In this document: positions 10,178 to 21,359 of the stretch, in pieces | Position numbering within the stretch: position 1 is the stretch's first letter | Layout of the letters: the number at the start of each line of letters is the position of its first letter | Position numbers and translations under genes: made by a program | Notes under the pieces: generated by a model | The model's input: the letters and a program-made list of their open reading frames with translations, nothing else | What the model was told of the DNA's origin: nothing | The model's database searches: none | Source: Allacma fusca | Taxonomy: Eukaryota > Arthropoda > Collembola > Symphypleona > Sminthuridae | Length of the DNA stretch: 64,000 nt | Reading direction: 5' to 3' | Assembly: GCA_947179485.1 (NCBI GenBank) | Contig: OX359245.1 | Location: 52,997,067-53,061,066 of the forward strand

Positions 10178-12437
10178 TTCGCCTCTCATATTGATTTCGT
10201 CCACGGAATTTGGTTATACTGTCAGAACTAACAGTGTCTTAACTATTGGTTTTGAATGTTTTTGTCTATAGTCACAACTGTCAAAGTTATCCTGGTACTC
10301 AAAATTACTGCACTTATTACTTTTAGCGTTACTTTATCCTGTAAATGTTTTGATTCTTGCATTTTGTGCTGAAATTGAATTCCAAATTCCAGTTATAATT
10401 ATGCTTAAATAAATGGCATTATAAAAAGAATGCAAGTATATATGATTGAGCATCACCCTCAGCATAAAATCATATTTTTATTCAAGACAAGGTCCATGCC
10501 AAATCAATCTACAGGGATTTTAGCTGTCCTAATTAAAGTGATGGATGTATATAATAACAATTAATTGTTATTCCTATTAAGCTCCTAATGAAAATTGTTA
10601 CAAGCACTATGCTTAGAAAAAATTTCCTACTTTCGCCCCTGAGTTTGATTTTTCGCACAAAATCCTCCAAGCTGAAAAAACAGGCTCCTGTTAAACCCTG
10701 AAATTGTTAGCAGATATTCACATTTTTTTTAAATTTGTTTAAAATATTCATTTAAAATTGCAGAAGGAAACTATTACACAAATCGTTCAGTTAAGAATTT
10801 AGGGAATGATGTGAAAAATATGGAAAGAGTTATCATAGTTTCAGAAAAATCAACTTTTTTTCTTGTTAACACTTAAAATAAATAAAAATTGCCCTTCATC
10901 GAAAGGTACGTACGGTCGGAATTCGCTACTGTTTCTGGTGCTATTAGACCCATATATGAATCCAAATAAAATTTGCTACAAGTATAACCTTGAAAATGTT
11001 TTTACAACGGCCAGATCTACTGAGACAACAATTTACACGATCACAAAGTATTCTTCGAATTATCGCCGCTCTCACCTCTCCAACCAAACTTCCTATTTGT
11101 TTTGGGAATTAATAATTATGTGCCACAAAAATTACCCCTACAAACATAATTACATATAATTATGGAAATGAAGAAAATACAAACAATTAATTCATTTGTA
11201 TTTTAGGACACAAAATTTACCCGGCAAAAATACAAATGTAAATACAAATGTCAATGAACAAAACAATTAACATTTGTATTTTAGGACCACTAAATCCAAA
11301 TAATGTAAGGAATTTGACGATTTTTTCACTTAGTAGGATTCTGTATAATAAACATATTCACAATCAGACATTTAGGGATTCACCAGGCTGCGCCACCGCT
11401 GTCCCACATGTTTCACCCAATCAGTGAGTAATCTCTCAAAGTAACGTTGCAACCAAAATTGCAAATACATAGGTTCAGTACGAACTGGACGTTTTTATAA
11501 CAACAGGGTGTTGATTCATGACTAAATATTAACAGAAATAGAAATATGATGGATAATATCTGTAATTATATTATACACAACATTTATTCCTAAGATTGAG
11601 AAACAATCTAGGAAATCAATGTAAATGACTGGGAATGTGTCCAACCCGGAACACTTCCTAATAAGTTGCGGTTCATCTGCCCTCATTTCAATATGCCGGA
11701 ACTTCCCGGTATTCTCGATTAATCTTTTTATGACGTTAAGCCAAAACCAATCTTAAGTAGGTTAATTCCGCATTGGTAATTTAGTATGTATTTCCTAGAT
11801 ACCCGATTCTGTATAAATACCCAATACTTTTTGTAATAAAGTGTGATTAGAAAACCCAAGCTCCGTGAGTACGCATCGAAAGTTATTCCGGCTGCTCCAC
11901 AGTAAACACACATTCGTACACAGTTACACACGAACGTAAACAGGGTGTCTAAACAGGGTATGTCTGGGTTTTACAAATCTATACATCAAAGGAGCAAGCA
12001 TGTAGAGATCTTAGAAAAGTAATAATATTAGTTCATATTTCAGTTTTATCATTCTGAGAATATCAATAAAGACTACCCCAGGACATTGGAAGCGTGGGAA
12101 CGCCCATCTTATTACGTACAATATTATTTTTTATCAAGATGATTTACAATTATAAATTATTGCACAATGACTAATCAGAAGGATGAAATGAGACAGCTAT
12201 TTATACGCTCTCAGTGGCCAATAACACGTTAAATGTTCCACTTTAATTACATGCATCCATCCCTCGTGTCCATATAAATGCATTTAAGAATAATAAAGAT
12301 TAATGAATGTTGAAGCCCGCTGCAAATCTGAAATGATGCGGATCATACATCCTCCTATATCTAATGTAATTGAAAACACTACGTCAATGGAAGCCCTGTT
12401 TATGTACTATCCTTTGGAATTTCCACATTTGCAACTT
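10178..12437. other. 3' flank of copy 1 and 5' duplication unit of copy 2
   Basis: 3' UTR to about 10430, then AT-rich intergenic DNA without a supported gene. Near 11175-11285 the phrase 'atttgtattttaggac' occurs twice in direct orientation with its inverse 'aaatacaaatg' between, which could fold into a small hairpin (MITE remnant?). From about 12035 the sequence matches the regions upstream of copies 3 and 5 ('cattctgagaatatcaataa', 'actaccccaggac'), which marks the extent of the tandem duplication unit: about 700 bp of upstream DNA. Confidence 0.5.
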
Positions 12438-12457
12438 GGGGTCAATTACGTAACCTC
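12438..12457. promoter_or_regulatory. Conserved GGGTCA...TAACCTC palindrome, copy 2
   Basis: GGGGTCAATTACGTAACCTC, 307 nt upstream of the copy 2 ATG; same position as in copy 3. The central six bases differ from other copies while both half-sites are kept. Confidence 0.55.
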
Positions 12458-12638
12458 AAAACTCAGTATAAGATGTGAGCATCCTCTAATCAAAACAAGT
12501 CTTATTCTGCATCATCCCCAGACATTTTTTCCCCATTTCTTCGTTATCTAAGCAAATGGGAATATCCATAAAAAATACTCGTCTGTAAATACCATTTCTC
12601 GTAATCAGCACCTTCGTAAACAACAGTGTGGTCAGTAC

Positions 12639-12646
12639 TATATAAG
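12639..12646 (+). promoter_or_regulatory. TATA box of copy 2
   Basis: TATATAAG, 106 nt before the ATG at 12745. This promoter is intact although the gene behind it is split. Confidence 0.7.
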
Positions 12647-13095
12647 ACCCAATATTTGCAACAACTTTCAATTCAGAGTTGCATTTCCCATTGAACAGTG
12701 AACTTGACTTTTATTGCAACAGTTCCTGCAGAAAACACTTCACCATGCATAACACGATTGCATTCGTAAATGCAGTTATCCTTGCAAGTTGTTTCTTAAC
12801 CCTATAATTCCGAAGGTTTTTACTATGCTACTATTCCTAAGCTGTGGACAGCCTGGCCACATGTTAAACGAAGGGGCCGATAACATATTACGCAGCTCTA
12901 CTGCGAGCACAATTTCAGCAGCTTAGACGCTGCAAACAGAGGAATAGATTTAGCTTAAATTTATTAGAGCTAAGAATGTGATCAAAAAACCTCCGCATTG
13001 GACAGAATGGGGAGGAATAAATTTTGGAATGTAGCTATTAGACCACCTGAACAATGTCATCGACAATGGACATCTGTGCAATAACGCAAAAATTA

Positions 13096-13141
13096 TTTGT
13101 GACTTGAAATCAACATCAGTATGTTGACTTCAAGTCACAAA
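13096..13141. repeat. Long hairpin inside the piggyBac-like element
   Basis: Two 21-base arms (TTTGTGACTTGAAATCAACA... and its complement) separated by about four bases and with one mismatch, giving a stable hairpin. It lies about 300 bp inside the left end of the element. Role unknown. Confidence 0.7.
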
Positions 13142-13263
13142 TTGCCTTACAAATAATATAATATAATATTTGACAAATAGTTGATAAATAATTTTTGTCA
13201 CTAATAATTTGTTACCCAAAATATTTTGGGTAAACGTCAGACATAATTATGACACCCCTATAC

Positions 13264-13824
13264 CAGGGGTCGGACTTGAAAGATTCTTCCCAGGGAAAAA
13301 ATATTTCCGGCAGGGAAAATCTCAAAGGGAGGGGATTTATTTTTACGAACAGGGATTTTCAAAATCGTTGACCTTTTTTGGCAGTGAGTTTCAGGGGAAT
13401 TTATTATTCAAACAGGGATTTTTAGATTGATTGGTCTAATTTGGCAGGGATTTCACGTCTTGTAGGGGATTTTTCTTTGCCAACAGGGATTTTCAAATCG
13501 TTGACCTTGTTTTCAGCAGGGATTTTTCAAATCGTTGACCTTGTTTTCAGCAGGGATTTTTCAAATCGTTGACCTTGTTTTCAGCAGGGATTTTTCAAAT
13601 CGTTGACCTTGTTTTCAGCAGGGATTTTTCAAATCGTTGACCTTGTTTTCAGCAGGGATTTTTCAAATCGTTGACCTTGTTTTCAGCAGGGATTTTTCAA
13701 ATCGTTGACCTTGTTTTCAGCAGGGATTTTTCAAATCGTTGAGGACCTTCCAGCAGGGAGATAATATTCAGCAGGGAAATTCGAAAATCATCTTTCAGGG
13801 AGATTTACAAAACTCCAACCCCTG
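13264..13824. mobile_element. Non-autonomous hAT-like element, CAGGGATTTT-rich
   Basis: Ends CAGGGGTCGGACTT and, inverted, CAGGGGTTGGAGTT; 8-bp target duplication CCCTATAC at 13256-13263 and 13825-13832. CAGGGG is a classic hAT terminus. The 561-bp body is made of CAGGGATTTT and TCAAATCGTTGACC words, part of which has become a 34-bp tandem repeat. No coding capacity. Confidence 0.85.
13488..13750. repeat. 34-bp minisatellite
   Basis: Unit CAGCAGGGATTTTTCAAATC + GTTGACCTTGTTTT, repeated at 13514, 13548, 13582, 13616, 13650, 13684 and 13718 with no visible change, plus degenerate flanking units. It is built from the host hAT-like element's own words and was evidently amplified recently. Confidence 0.9.
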
Positions 13825-13929
13825 CCCTATACCAGGGAATCGCATTACCTCCTGTTTCTCGGAAAACTCTGGTCGAATCCTCGTTAAATTTTACTTGTCT
13901 ATCTAGAATGGTATATCATGAGTTGCAGC

Positions 13930-15083
13930 TAGGGTATGCCGATTGAAATTGCCCTGCAGTATTTGCCCGCCCAGCTGAAAATGCCTATAATGCCTGCCCA
14001 CATGCTCAAAATCGGGTAAGTGGGCAGCTTTTGAAAATGCCCTGATTTTGGGCATTTTGGGCAGGGCAAGTTGGGCATTTTGGGCATTTTCACGGCACCA
14101 AAATTGGATTACTAGCATATATTCAGAATATAAATCCAAATGCATCAAAGTGCAGCCAAGGAAGCGTTACAAATGTCAATATCTGGATATTCGCTTGTTC
14201 GTAATATATTATAATGGCAAAAACAGCCAAATCAATTTAATTTCATTGACGTAAGGTGATATCATTTACCACTCCTATGAAAATAAATTTCTATGTAAAC
14301 AATAATATGAAATAAATTTACGCATGCGTCACTGACTGGCGGGCAGAAATACTATTAAGTACTACTAAAGTAAAAATCTGATGGTAAGGGATCAGTCAAA
14401 ATTTTAATAGGTGATGAAGCTGAATTTTATACTCAGTTTATTCTACATCACTATTGTCTGCAGTTTGCAACGATCAGCCAAAAATGGCTCGAGTAAAAAC
14501 AAATAAATATCCTCCGTACAGGTCCCCCAAATATTGTTGTTTGTAGTTTTATGGTTTATAAAACAATTCCCGTATGGGTTCAAATTTTAGCGAAAAGACA
14601 TTTCTGATCGCAGTAGACATACATGTATAGGGGTATGTGAATATTCCATGATGATGGGAGTTCATTTTACATCGTCTGCAGTTTGGAAAAATAGTTCCTA
14701 GAATAATTTAATTTATAGCCGTATCGTGTACAGGTGTTTCAAAAATTCAAAATGGTATCAAAACGTATTTCGTCACCGGTTGAATTAACTTCGTCAACAT
14801 GACATAAATCTAATACAATTTTTAAGGTAATTTCGAACGCTTTTTCTCCAAAATTACAAAGAAATTTTCAAATCCATTGTCAAATTATATAGATTGTGCT
14901 ATTATATTACCCGATTCTGCCCGAAATGCCCAATTTGTCCTCGATGAAAATGCCCAAAATGCCCTTGCCCAACATGAGCTAATATGCCGCCCTCGCCCTG
15001 AAATGAAAATGCCCAAATTGCCCCGGCATTTTGGGCGGACAATTTGTCCAAAATGCCGGGCATTTTCAAATCGACATAACCTA
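13930..15083. mobile_element. Non-autonomous hAT-like element, GGGCATTTT-rich
   Basis: Ends TAGGGTATGCCGATTGAAA and, inverted, TAGGTTATGTCGATTTGAAA. The 8-bp target duplication is GTTGCAGC at 13922-13929 and GTTCCAGC at 15084-15091, one mismatch, so it is older than its neighbours. TAGGG fits the hAT YARNG rule. Both ends carry ATGCCCAAAATGCC / GGGCATTTTGGGC words; the core is AT-rich and non-coding. The same words recur at 21250 and 22.2-24.5 kb. Confidence 0.75.
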
Positions 15084-15239
15084 GTTCCAGCTATCGTCGA
15101 TTTTTTATATCCGAAAAATTGAGGTTTTCGGATTATACCTGGGTAATGACCGGCGTTGCTTGCACGTACGGTAATCAAGGTTGGCAAATAACAAAAAATG
15201 GTCTGGCCATTATTAGGTCAAATCCGGTTCTAACCGGCC

Positions 15240-15732
15240 TGTACCTCTTGCCTTCATAAATACATTCTTCAGGCGTCGAAAATACAAACTACAAAATACT
15301 AAATACATCCTTTAGGCGCCGAAAATACAAACTATAAAATACTAAATACATCCTTTAGGCGCCGAAAATACAAACTATAAAACACTAAATAAATTCTTTA
15401 TACGTCGAAAATACTGACTATAAAATACTAAATACATACTTGAAACGCAGAAAATACAAACTACAAAATACTAGACAAATATTTGAAACGCAGAAAATAC
15501 AAACTACAAAGTGATAAATACATACTTGAAAAGTAGAAAATACAGACCCCAAAATGCTAAATACATACTTCAAACGTAGAAAATAAAAACTACTAAATAC
15601 ATTGCTTCCTTTACGTAATACAAAATATACTTAGCGACCAAAATACGAAATATATTTAGCGACAAAAATACAAAAATGTATTTTAAATGCGTATTTGAAC
15701 AAACATGTATTTAAAATAACATAACAGCTCTG
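15240..15732. repeat. 43-bp degenerate tandem repeat ending in a hAT-like terminus
   Basis: About eight degenerate copies of a 43-bp unit (CTAAATACATCCTTTAGGCG + CCGAAAATACAAACTATAAAATA). The block ends at 15732 in ...AACAGCTCTG, whose inverse CAGAGCTGTTATG resembles the end of the element at 26418 (CAGAGCTATGC), which uses the same AAATACAAA vocabulary. A matching left end was not found, so this is probably a truncated relative. Confidence 0.55.
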
Positions 15733-15867
15733 GTAGGTTGGTATAAAATGGTCATAATTAGTGCTATCCAAATAAACCCACTGACCAATAAAAATCGGCT
15801 GTTACCATTTCTTGCCACTGGCTTGCCACGCCAATGCTGCAGTTTTTCAACTACACAAATACGCAAA

Positions 15868-16746
15868 CTAAACTTGAGTCTAAACTTGAGTCTAAACTTG
15901 AGTCTAAACGTGAGTCTAAACTTGGATCTAAACTTTAATCTAAACTTGAGTCTAAACTTGGATCTAAACTTCAGTCTAAACTTGAGTCTAAACATGAGTC
16001 TAAACTTGGATCTAAACTTGAGTCTAAACTTGGATCTAAACATGAGTCTAAACTTGAGTCTAAACATGAGTCTAAACTTGGATCTAAACGTGAATCTAAA
16101 CTTAGATCTAAACTTGGATCTAAACTTGGATCTAAACTTGGATCTAAACTTGGATCTAAACTTTAATCTAAACTTGAGTCTAAACTTGGATCTAAACTTT
16201 AATCTAAACTTGAGTCTAAACTTGGATCTAAACTTGAGTCTAAACTTGGATCTAAACATGAGTCTAAACTTGGATCTAAACTTGAGTCTAAACTTGGATC
16301 TAAACATGAGTCTAAACTTGAGTCTAAACATGAGTCTAAACTTGAGTCTAAACATGAGTCTAAACTTGGATCTAAACGTGAATCTAAACTTGGATCTAAA
16401 CTTGGATCTAAACTTGGATCTAAACTTGGATCTAAACTTGGATCTAAACTTGGATCTAAACTTGGATCTAAACTTGGATCTAAACTTGGATCTAAACTTG
16501 GATCTAAACTTGGATCTAAACTTGGATCTAAACTTGGATCTAAACTTGGATCTAAACTTGGATCTAAACTTGGATCTAAACTTGGATCTAAACTTGGATC
16601 TAAACTTGGATCTAAACTTGGATCTAAACTTGGATCTAAACTTGGATCTAAACTTGGATCTAAACTTGGATCTAAACTTGGATCTAAACTTGAGACTTAA
16701 CTTGAGTCTTAACTTGAGTCTAAACTTGATTCTAACCTAGAATCTA
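15868..16746. repeat. 12-bp satellite (TCTAAACTTGGA), about 73 copies
   Basis: Dodecamer array with variant units (TTGAGTC, ATGAGTC, GTGAATC, TTTAATC) in the left 500 bp and a homogenised run of more than 20 identical TTGGATC units at about 16380-16690. A multi-unit variant pattern occurs twice in the left half (about 15990-16120 and 16255-16400), i.e. a higher-order repeat. Being a multiple of three without stops, it opens long frames on both strands (330 aa plus, 214 aa minus); these are by-products, not genes. Confidence 0.9.
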
Positions 16747-18229
16747 ATTTGGACCTGTCCATGGCCCCCCAATTTTATATAAATGCTAAAACATTTATTG
16801 GAACAACAAAAATTAACTTGACCTAAGTGACCTGCCCAGGTTAAGTACAGAAATAGGTTATGACCCCTGCATCATATTTGTAGTTTTCAAGCTGATATAG
16901 GCCTCGGTGAACGTTGAAATGAATATTATAATTCCACTAGAATATGTGTCGGGCCCCCATGTATTAGTATAGGCGTATGTGTTTGTATGGTAAATGGCGG
17001 AAAATTTCCGAAGTTGGTGGACTTTTAATTTTTTGTAGGTTAATTGGATTGACCTGGACACTTGAAATTTGGTGTGGTAATTGCCAGTATAATAGGGAAC
17101 GATTAGCTAATTTTCTGAAATTGTAGGTTTCATACTTTTGTTCAAATAAAAAAATGTTTGCCAAAATTGCAATTTTTGGCCACGCTGTCCACACCTTAGG
17201 AAGTATGGGGTTAAGCTGCGTTTACAGCTTACCCACTCAGCCAATTGAAGCAGCCCTGGATATATTTTCGTCTACTCCTGCACCATCCCCAACATGTTTT
17301 CAAGCTCTCGCGTATCCATACAACCGTGAAATAAAGACCATGAAGGGTTATGCTGTAGATTCTGAGGTATTTTTTTCCTTATTGCAAAAAAAAATTGTTA
17401 ACTGTAGACAAAGTATTGACCATAATTTATTAATTGCAATTTTTTTCGAAAATCTTCAGGGGCGCTCATGCTTTGAAAACATGAGGGATCCTCGCTTTGG
17501 GATACTCATGAACAAAACAAATTTCGAAAGCAACTGGGCCAATGAGACTGGAGAATTCTGCCCAACGTGGCCCCGATTCAAGCAATGTTTAAAGGACCAT
17601 GTCAACAGTGACAGATGCAATGAGGAGACTAGACAGCTCGTTATTGATTCTGAATACATCAATGTTTTTGTTGTTCTTTCCGACCTGTTGTGCAATCCGG
17701 GAAGGTCTCCTGCCTTCCGTAACTTAATTAAAGGTATGAATTGAGCCTGATAATGGCGTAGGAAAATTGTGACTGTCCTAAGAAATTAAAAGGAGATTTT
17801 CATGATGTACATTGAATTTAAACTGTCTGGACGTAGTAGCAACGCTGGAAGAAGACATCCTGGCCTGTGCATTTGGGGAAGGGACACGGGAGCTGTCAGA
17901 GGGGTGCAATACAATGCAATTTGATGAGAACGGATACCATGCTCGTTTCCAGTAAGTTTCTAATTTGAACAATAGTACTTTGCAACTACTCCCAAAAAAA
18001 GTAGTAATAATCAGTAGCTGGTTAAAAAAATCTGTTTGTCAAATATATTTGTTTAAAAATTTGCTTGGAAATTTGTAAACACAGGGATCTGCCTCTGTAT
18101 TTCGAGTGCATGAAACCAGGGGTGAGGAAATGTGCCAATGGAGATCTTGTGAAGGAAGTCACATTGATTGAGCTATGGGATGAATTAAGTCGAGCGCTTC
18201 AGGATACTCATAGAGAGTTATGGGATTGA

Positions 18230-18825
18230 TTTTTTGTTCAGTTTCATTTCAACCAAAGAATTTAGTTCTCTAATAACTACTGCCCCAACAGCAAGTGTAC
18301 AAAGTTTCTTCCTGTTTGTGGTGTGTCAAATGTAGGCAATAAGAATTCTGGTGCACATTGTAAATATTTTAAGTAACATTATTTTGGAATTTGATTGTTT
18401 ACTCCTTGTACATTGTCATAAATTTGAATGGACAAAATATGCCTGAAATTGATTAGTAGATTCAAACTATTATATAAATAAATGAGTATTATTAATGACG
18501 ATGGAATCATAAGGTTGAGTGCCACCTGCATAAGTTCATATTTGTGTTCAACCGTATAGGTATGACCTTAGGATGAGCATGTCAATGTACCCACATTTGA
18601 GTAATTTAATGGAACAAAAACAGCGATATAATTAAAATTATAGATTGGTACGATCAGTAATAGTTTGATGCGTAATATTTTGTTTGTAGAATCCGGATTC
18701 ATCCTTCCTATTAAAACAAGTTTAGCCCACAAAGAATCTGAATACAAGTATCTACTGCTTTTTTCACAAACCCTAGTACACACCTAATAATCAGTTCCGC
18801 AATTCATACTTACCTAACAACGCAT
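18230..18825. other. Short intergenic between convergent genes
   Basis: 3' UTR of copy 2 (polyadenylation signal at 18477) and then about 340 bp to the stop codon of the receptor gene on the other strand. A strong donor-like TAG|GTAAGT (minus strand, about 18810) follows the receptor stop; it may be chance or part of a 3' UTR intron. Confidence 0.45.
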
Positions 18826-20508
18826 CTATCCAATGCCAAGTAACAAACTGTTGATGCCTCTTACTGTATAGTCCAAAAATATAGGCGTGCTTTCCCTTTC
18901 AATGGTGTGGAACGGACCGCATTTGATACCAACGGGGTAAATCGCGGTAATCCTTTTAGAGCACCACGAAAGTCTCCTGCTACTCAATTTGGACAGGTGT
19001 AACGGTAACGGTATTTCCGATTTTATCAACTTTACCAATTCCGGCACTGAGAATGCGCTCCCAAACCCAAGCACATAAAGACTAGCAACAAACATAGAGT
19101 GTAAAATAAGAAATGTCCCCAATCCAGGATTGTCGGAGAGTCCTCTGATTCCTGCATACGCTTCAGTTATCACTGCTGCAAGAACCGAAACCTTCAGCAT
19201 GTATATAATATCCGAAGAGCCTTCATTAAGGAATTGAATACTAAGTTGAGTGGTCACGCATTGGGAAATATATCCCTCCAAATCCACTTGATGGGAAGGT
19301 ACCGTCCTAGTAAAATATCAGAATTGAGTAAAACAGTTAAAAATAAATGCAAACGTTTCTTAACTCGTGAAGAAATAAATTTGTCCAAAGGATCTAATTG
19401 TATAAGCCTTGCCTAATTTGATCTACTCTGTCAATCACTGTTCTTTGAGCGTGTTCCGAGAATATGAGACAATTTTGAAAAAATATTAAGCCCGCGGTAA
19501 GTTGCATCATTTGGACGTAGAATTCTTGCAGAATTAGTATCATAAATATTAGTGGGTTTTGCCAGGGTTCGTCAAGGAGCTGGAATAAGTGGAACCGTGT
19601 ACAAATCCCGGCAGCCATAATGACGACTGCAACGGATAGGAAACTGAACACATAAGGCAAAAGAATTGCTAACACTTCTTCAAATGTGTAGTCTTTCCCA
19701 GGTTGAAATATCCGTTGAAATCCTGGAAATCGATAATTTTATTATTACGTTTTATTTCATAAAATTAATAATAATTATTACAGTAGGGATTAATCTTCTG
19801 TATCGTCAAAAATTCCCTAGAATATCAAATAAAAAGATCTGGCTTATGAATGGTCATCAAATGGACAGATCCGAGAGATAAAAATTTTCAACACTGTACT
19901 GGGTGACTATACTGTAATCCCTGTGAAATCAAATATTGACCTGGATCAATGCAGTATATTTTAGAAAATCTGTAACAAAATTTACTACAAACAATGGGAA
20001 TCCAATATTTTATGATGCTTTCCCTTCTGTGAACTAGAAGGGGTCGCAAACGATTATGGTCACAGTCACAGTGTATGTACATTGACATTGCATATTCTTG
20101 TAGTCATTATGTAGTGAACTTACCCTCTAATTTGCAACCCAAATTTTCTCCGAGGAGAGGAAAGTTAAATATTGCTACTGTAATATCAGATTTCCCAAAA
20201 AACGATAGGAATTGAATAATTAAGCACAATGTGAATGTAATTGTAAGCATTGCGTGCAGGGCCAGATCATATACTGATGGTTCCTCCTGGCAAAAATATA
20301 TTAACCGGATCAATGAAACCCAAATAAGGGATACCCGAAAAGCCACCCAAGAGACTAATGTCCTGAAAATAAATGAATGCAATCTACTTCCAGGACGTAT
20401 TGTAACCCGTTCCTTTTCCTTCACACGGAGCTCAAAAGGAATTAAACAACATTTCGATGACGTTTCAAGCCAATAAAAATAGAATTTTAAATCCACTGGG
20501 TTTAACAT
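18826..20508 (-). CDS. Gustatory receptor, 7-TM, 391 aa
   Basis: Three exons on the minus strand: 20508-20124, 19722-19413, 19306-18826 (1176 nt). Intron 1 is GT-AG. Intron 2 uses a GC donor (AG|GCAAGG) with a normal TAG acceptor, and only this choice keeps the frame (R-TVPSHQVDLEG). Exon 1 carries TM1-3, exon 2 'FEEVLAILLPYVF' and hydrophobic TM4-5. Exon 3 ends with the receptor C-terminal block 'YPVGIKCGPFHTIERE' / 'FLDYTVRGINSLL', matching the conserved last-TM region of arthropod gustatory receptors. Length is typical. It would act as a ligand-gated cation channel in chemosensory neurons; the ligand cannot be told. It lies inside the secreted-protein array on the opposite strand, and its first exon and flank are duplicated at 0.9-3.0 kb. 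Confidence 0.8.
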
Positions 20509-21240
20509 TTTGAAATAAGCTGTTAAATCAATATATTATTTTCCACGTAATATCCAAAGAAATAGAATTAGAAGCAACTATTACGCTACTTTTCAGTGTA
20601 AGGTGCAATACATAACTAAGACTTTGGGGGAGCTGAAGAAACTTTTCTTATGCTTGTTAATTTTATCTGGAATCAGAACCCGTGCAAAGAAGTAATTATA
20701 GAATCGGATGAATTAAATTCAATCGGTACTTATTCAAATACATAAAGCTAATGATAGTTGCCGGATAAGACATTTTTTGTTTTAGTCAAGTAAATTACCT
20801 CGAATGTTTATTATTGTATATTTGCACAAATAAAAAGTGCAGACATGTACGTGCAGTCCGTCATATGTCAGGGGACCTCAATTTCTGTCGTACATGATGG
20901 CATTAATTTTTATACAAGTCTGTGTTTGTACCACTCTGGGGAGTCACCTCTAGAACGACTCCTCAACTTGGTTGAGCCACTGCAATACTATTCGTCCCGG
21001 GACTACAATTGTCGCAATTGCACAGCTAGACTAGTGGAAAACCTAGGGATTTATTACATTGATTGTGATAATTGTTACACGTGGAAATAAGCAAATTACT
21101 TAAATTGGTAGAAGGGACAAGAATGAAAGAATTCAACAGTTCATTGGAAAATGAAAGGAAACAAGATAATGGAAATTGGGCCAGCATAACAACAGACAGA
21201 TTTTCCTTACACGCAATTAAAATTCGAGTACTTTTTGCAT
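20509..21240. other. Upstream region of the receptor gene
   Basis: Homologous to 2740-2990 until about 20800, then unique AT-rich DNA. No further exon is evident. The sequence 'ttattttccacgtaatatcc' at about 20533-20552 is the empty counterpart of the hAT-like insertion at 1311. Confidence 0.5.
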
Positions 21241-21249
21241 TTAGTGTAA

Positions 21250-21352
21250 TATTATTGCCCGAAAATGCCCTACTTTCAAAATGCCCGGCATTTTGGGCAT
21301 TTTCGGCAGGCATTTTGGGCATTTTCGGCAGGCATTTTGGGCATTTTCGAAT
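21250..21352. repeat. GGCATTTTGGGCATTTTC repeat block
   Basis: About five units of GGCATTTTGGGCATTTTCGGCA and its inverse, the same vocabulary as the element at 13930 and the satellite at 22.2-24.5 kb. Probably a remnant or one end of a related element; no terminus or target duplication was identified. Confidence 0.6.
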
Positions 21353-21359
21353 TTTTTGT

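Larger units (their letters stand above)
12800..17210. mobile_element. Non-autonomous piggyBac-like element
   Basis: Flanked by TTAA at 12796-12799 and 17211-17214. Ends are inverted repeats: CCCTATAATTCCGAAGG at the left against CCCCATACTTCCTAAGG read from the right (14 of 17 match). Both continue into a shared subterminal phrase, 'gtggacagc.tggcca' at about 12842-12858 and 17179-17194 (inverted). TTAA duplication plus a CCC-start end is the piggyBac signature. No transposase frame is present. The 4.4 kb body has collected two hAT-like elements, a 43-bp tandem array and a 12-bp satellite. Confidence 0.85.
12745..18229 (+). pseudogene. Secreted Cys-rich protein copy 2, split by a transposon
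   Basis: Exon 1 is interrupted in the signal peptide: 12745-12799 (MHNTIAFVNAVILASCFL) and 17215-17366, separated by the piggyBac-like element and its second TTAA. The two parts sum to 207 nt, exactly exon 1 of copies 1 and 3, so the insertion was clean. Exons 2-4 are 17460-17733, 17837-17951 and 18085-18229, with normal splice sites and an open frame. The 3' exons are almost identical to copy 3 while the 5' end resembles copy 1. The transposon end supplies an ATG at 17154 in frame with exon 1, so a protein with an altered N-terminus remains possible. AATAAA at 18477-18482. Confidence 0.8.

Noticed and set aside
13488..13750. CRISPR-like array
   Set aside because: The 34-bp units abut with no spacers and the genome is a eukaryote.
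15183..15240. Left end of the AAATACAAA block, with 'aaggttg' as an 8-bp duplication of GTAGGTTG
   Set aside because: Only six of eight bases match and no inverted terminus is present there.
15711..16740. 330-aa and 214-aa frames
   Set aside because: By-product of the 12-bp satellite; both strands open at the same place.
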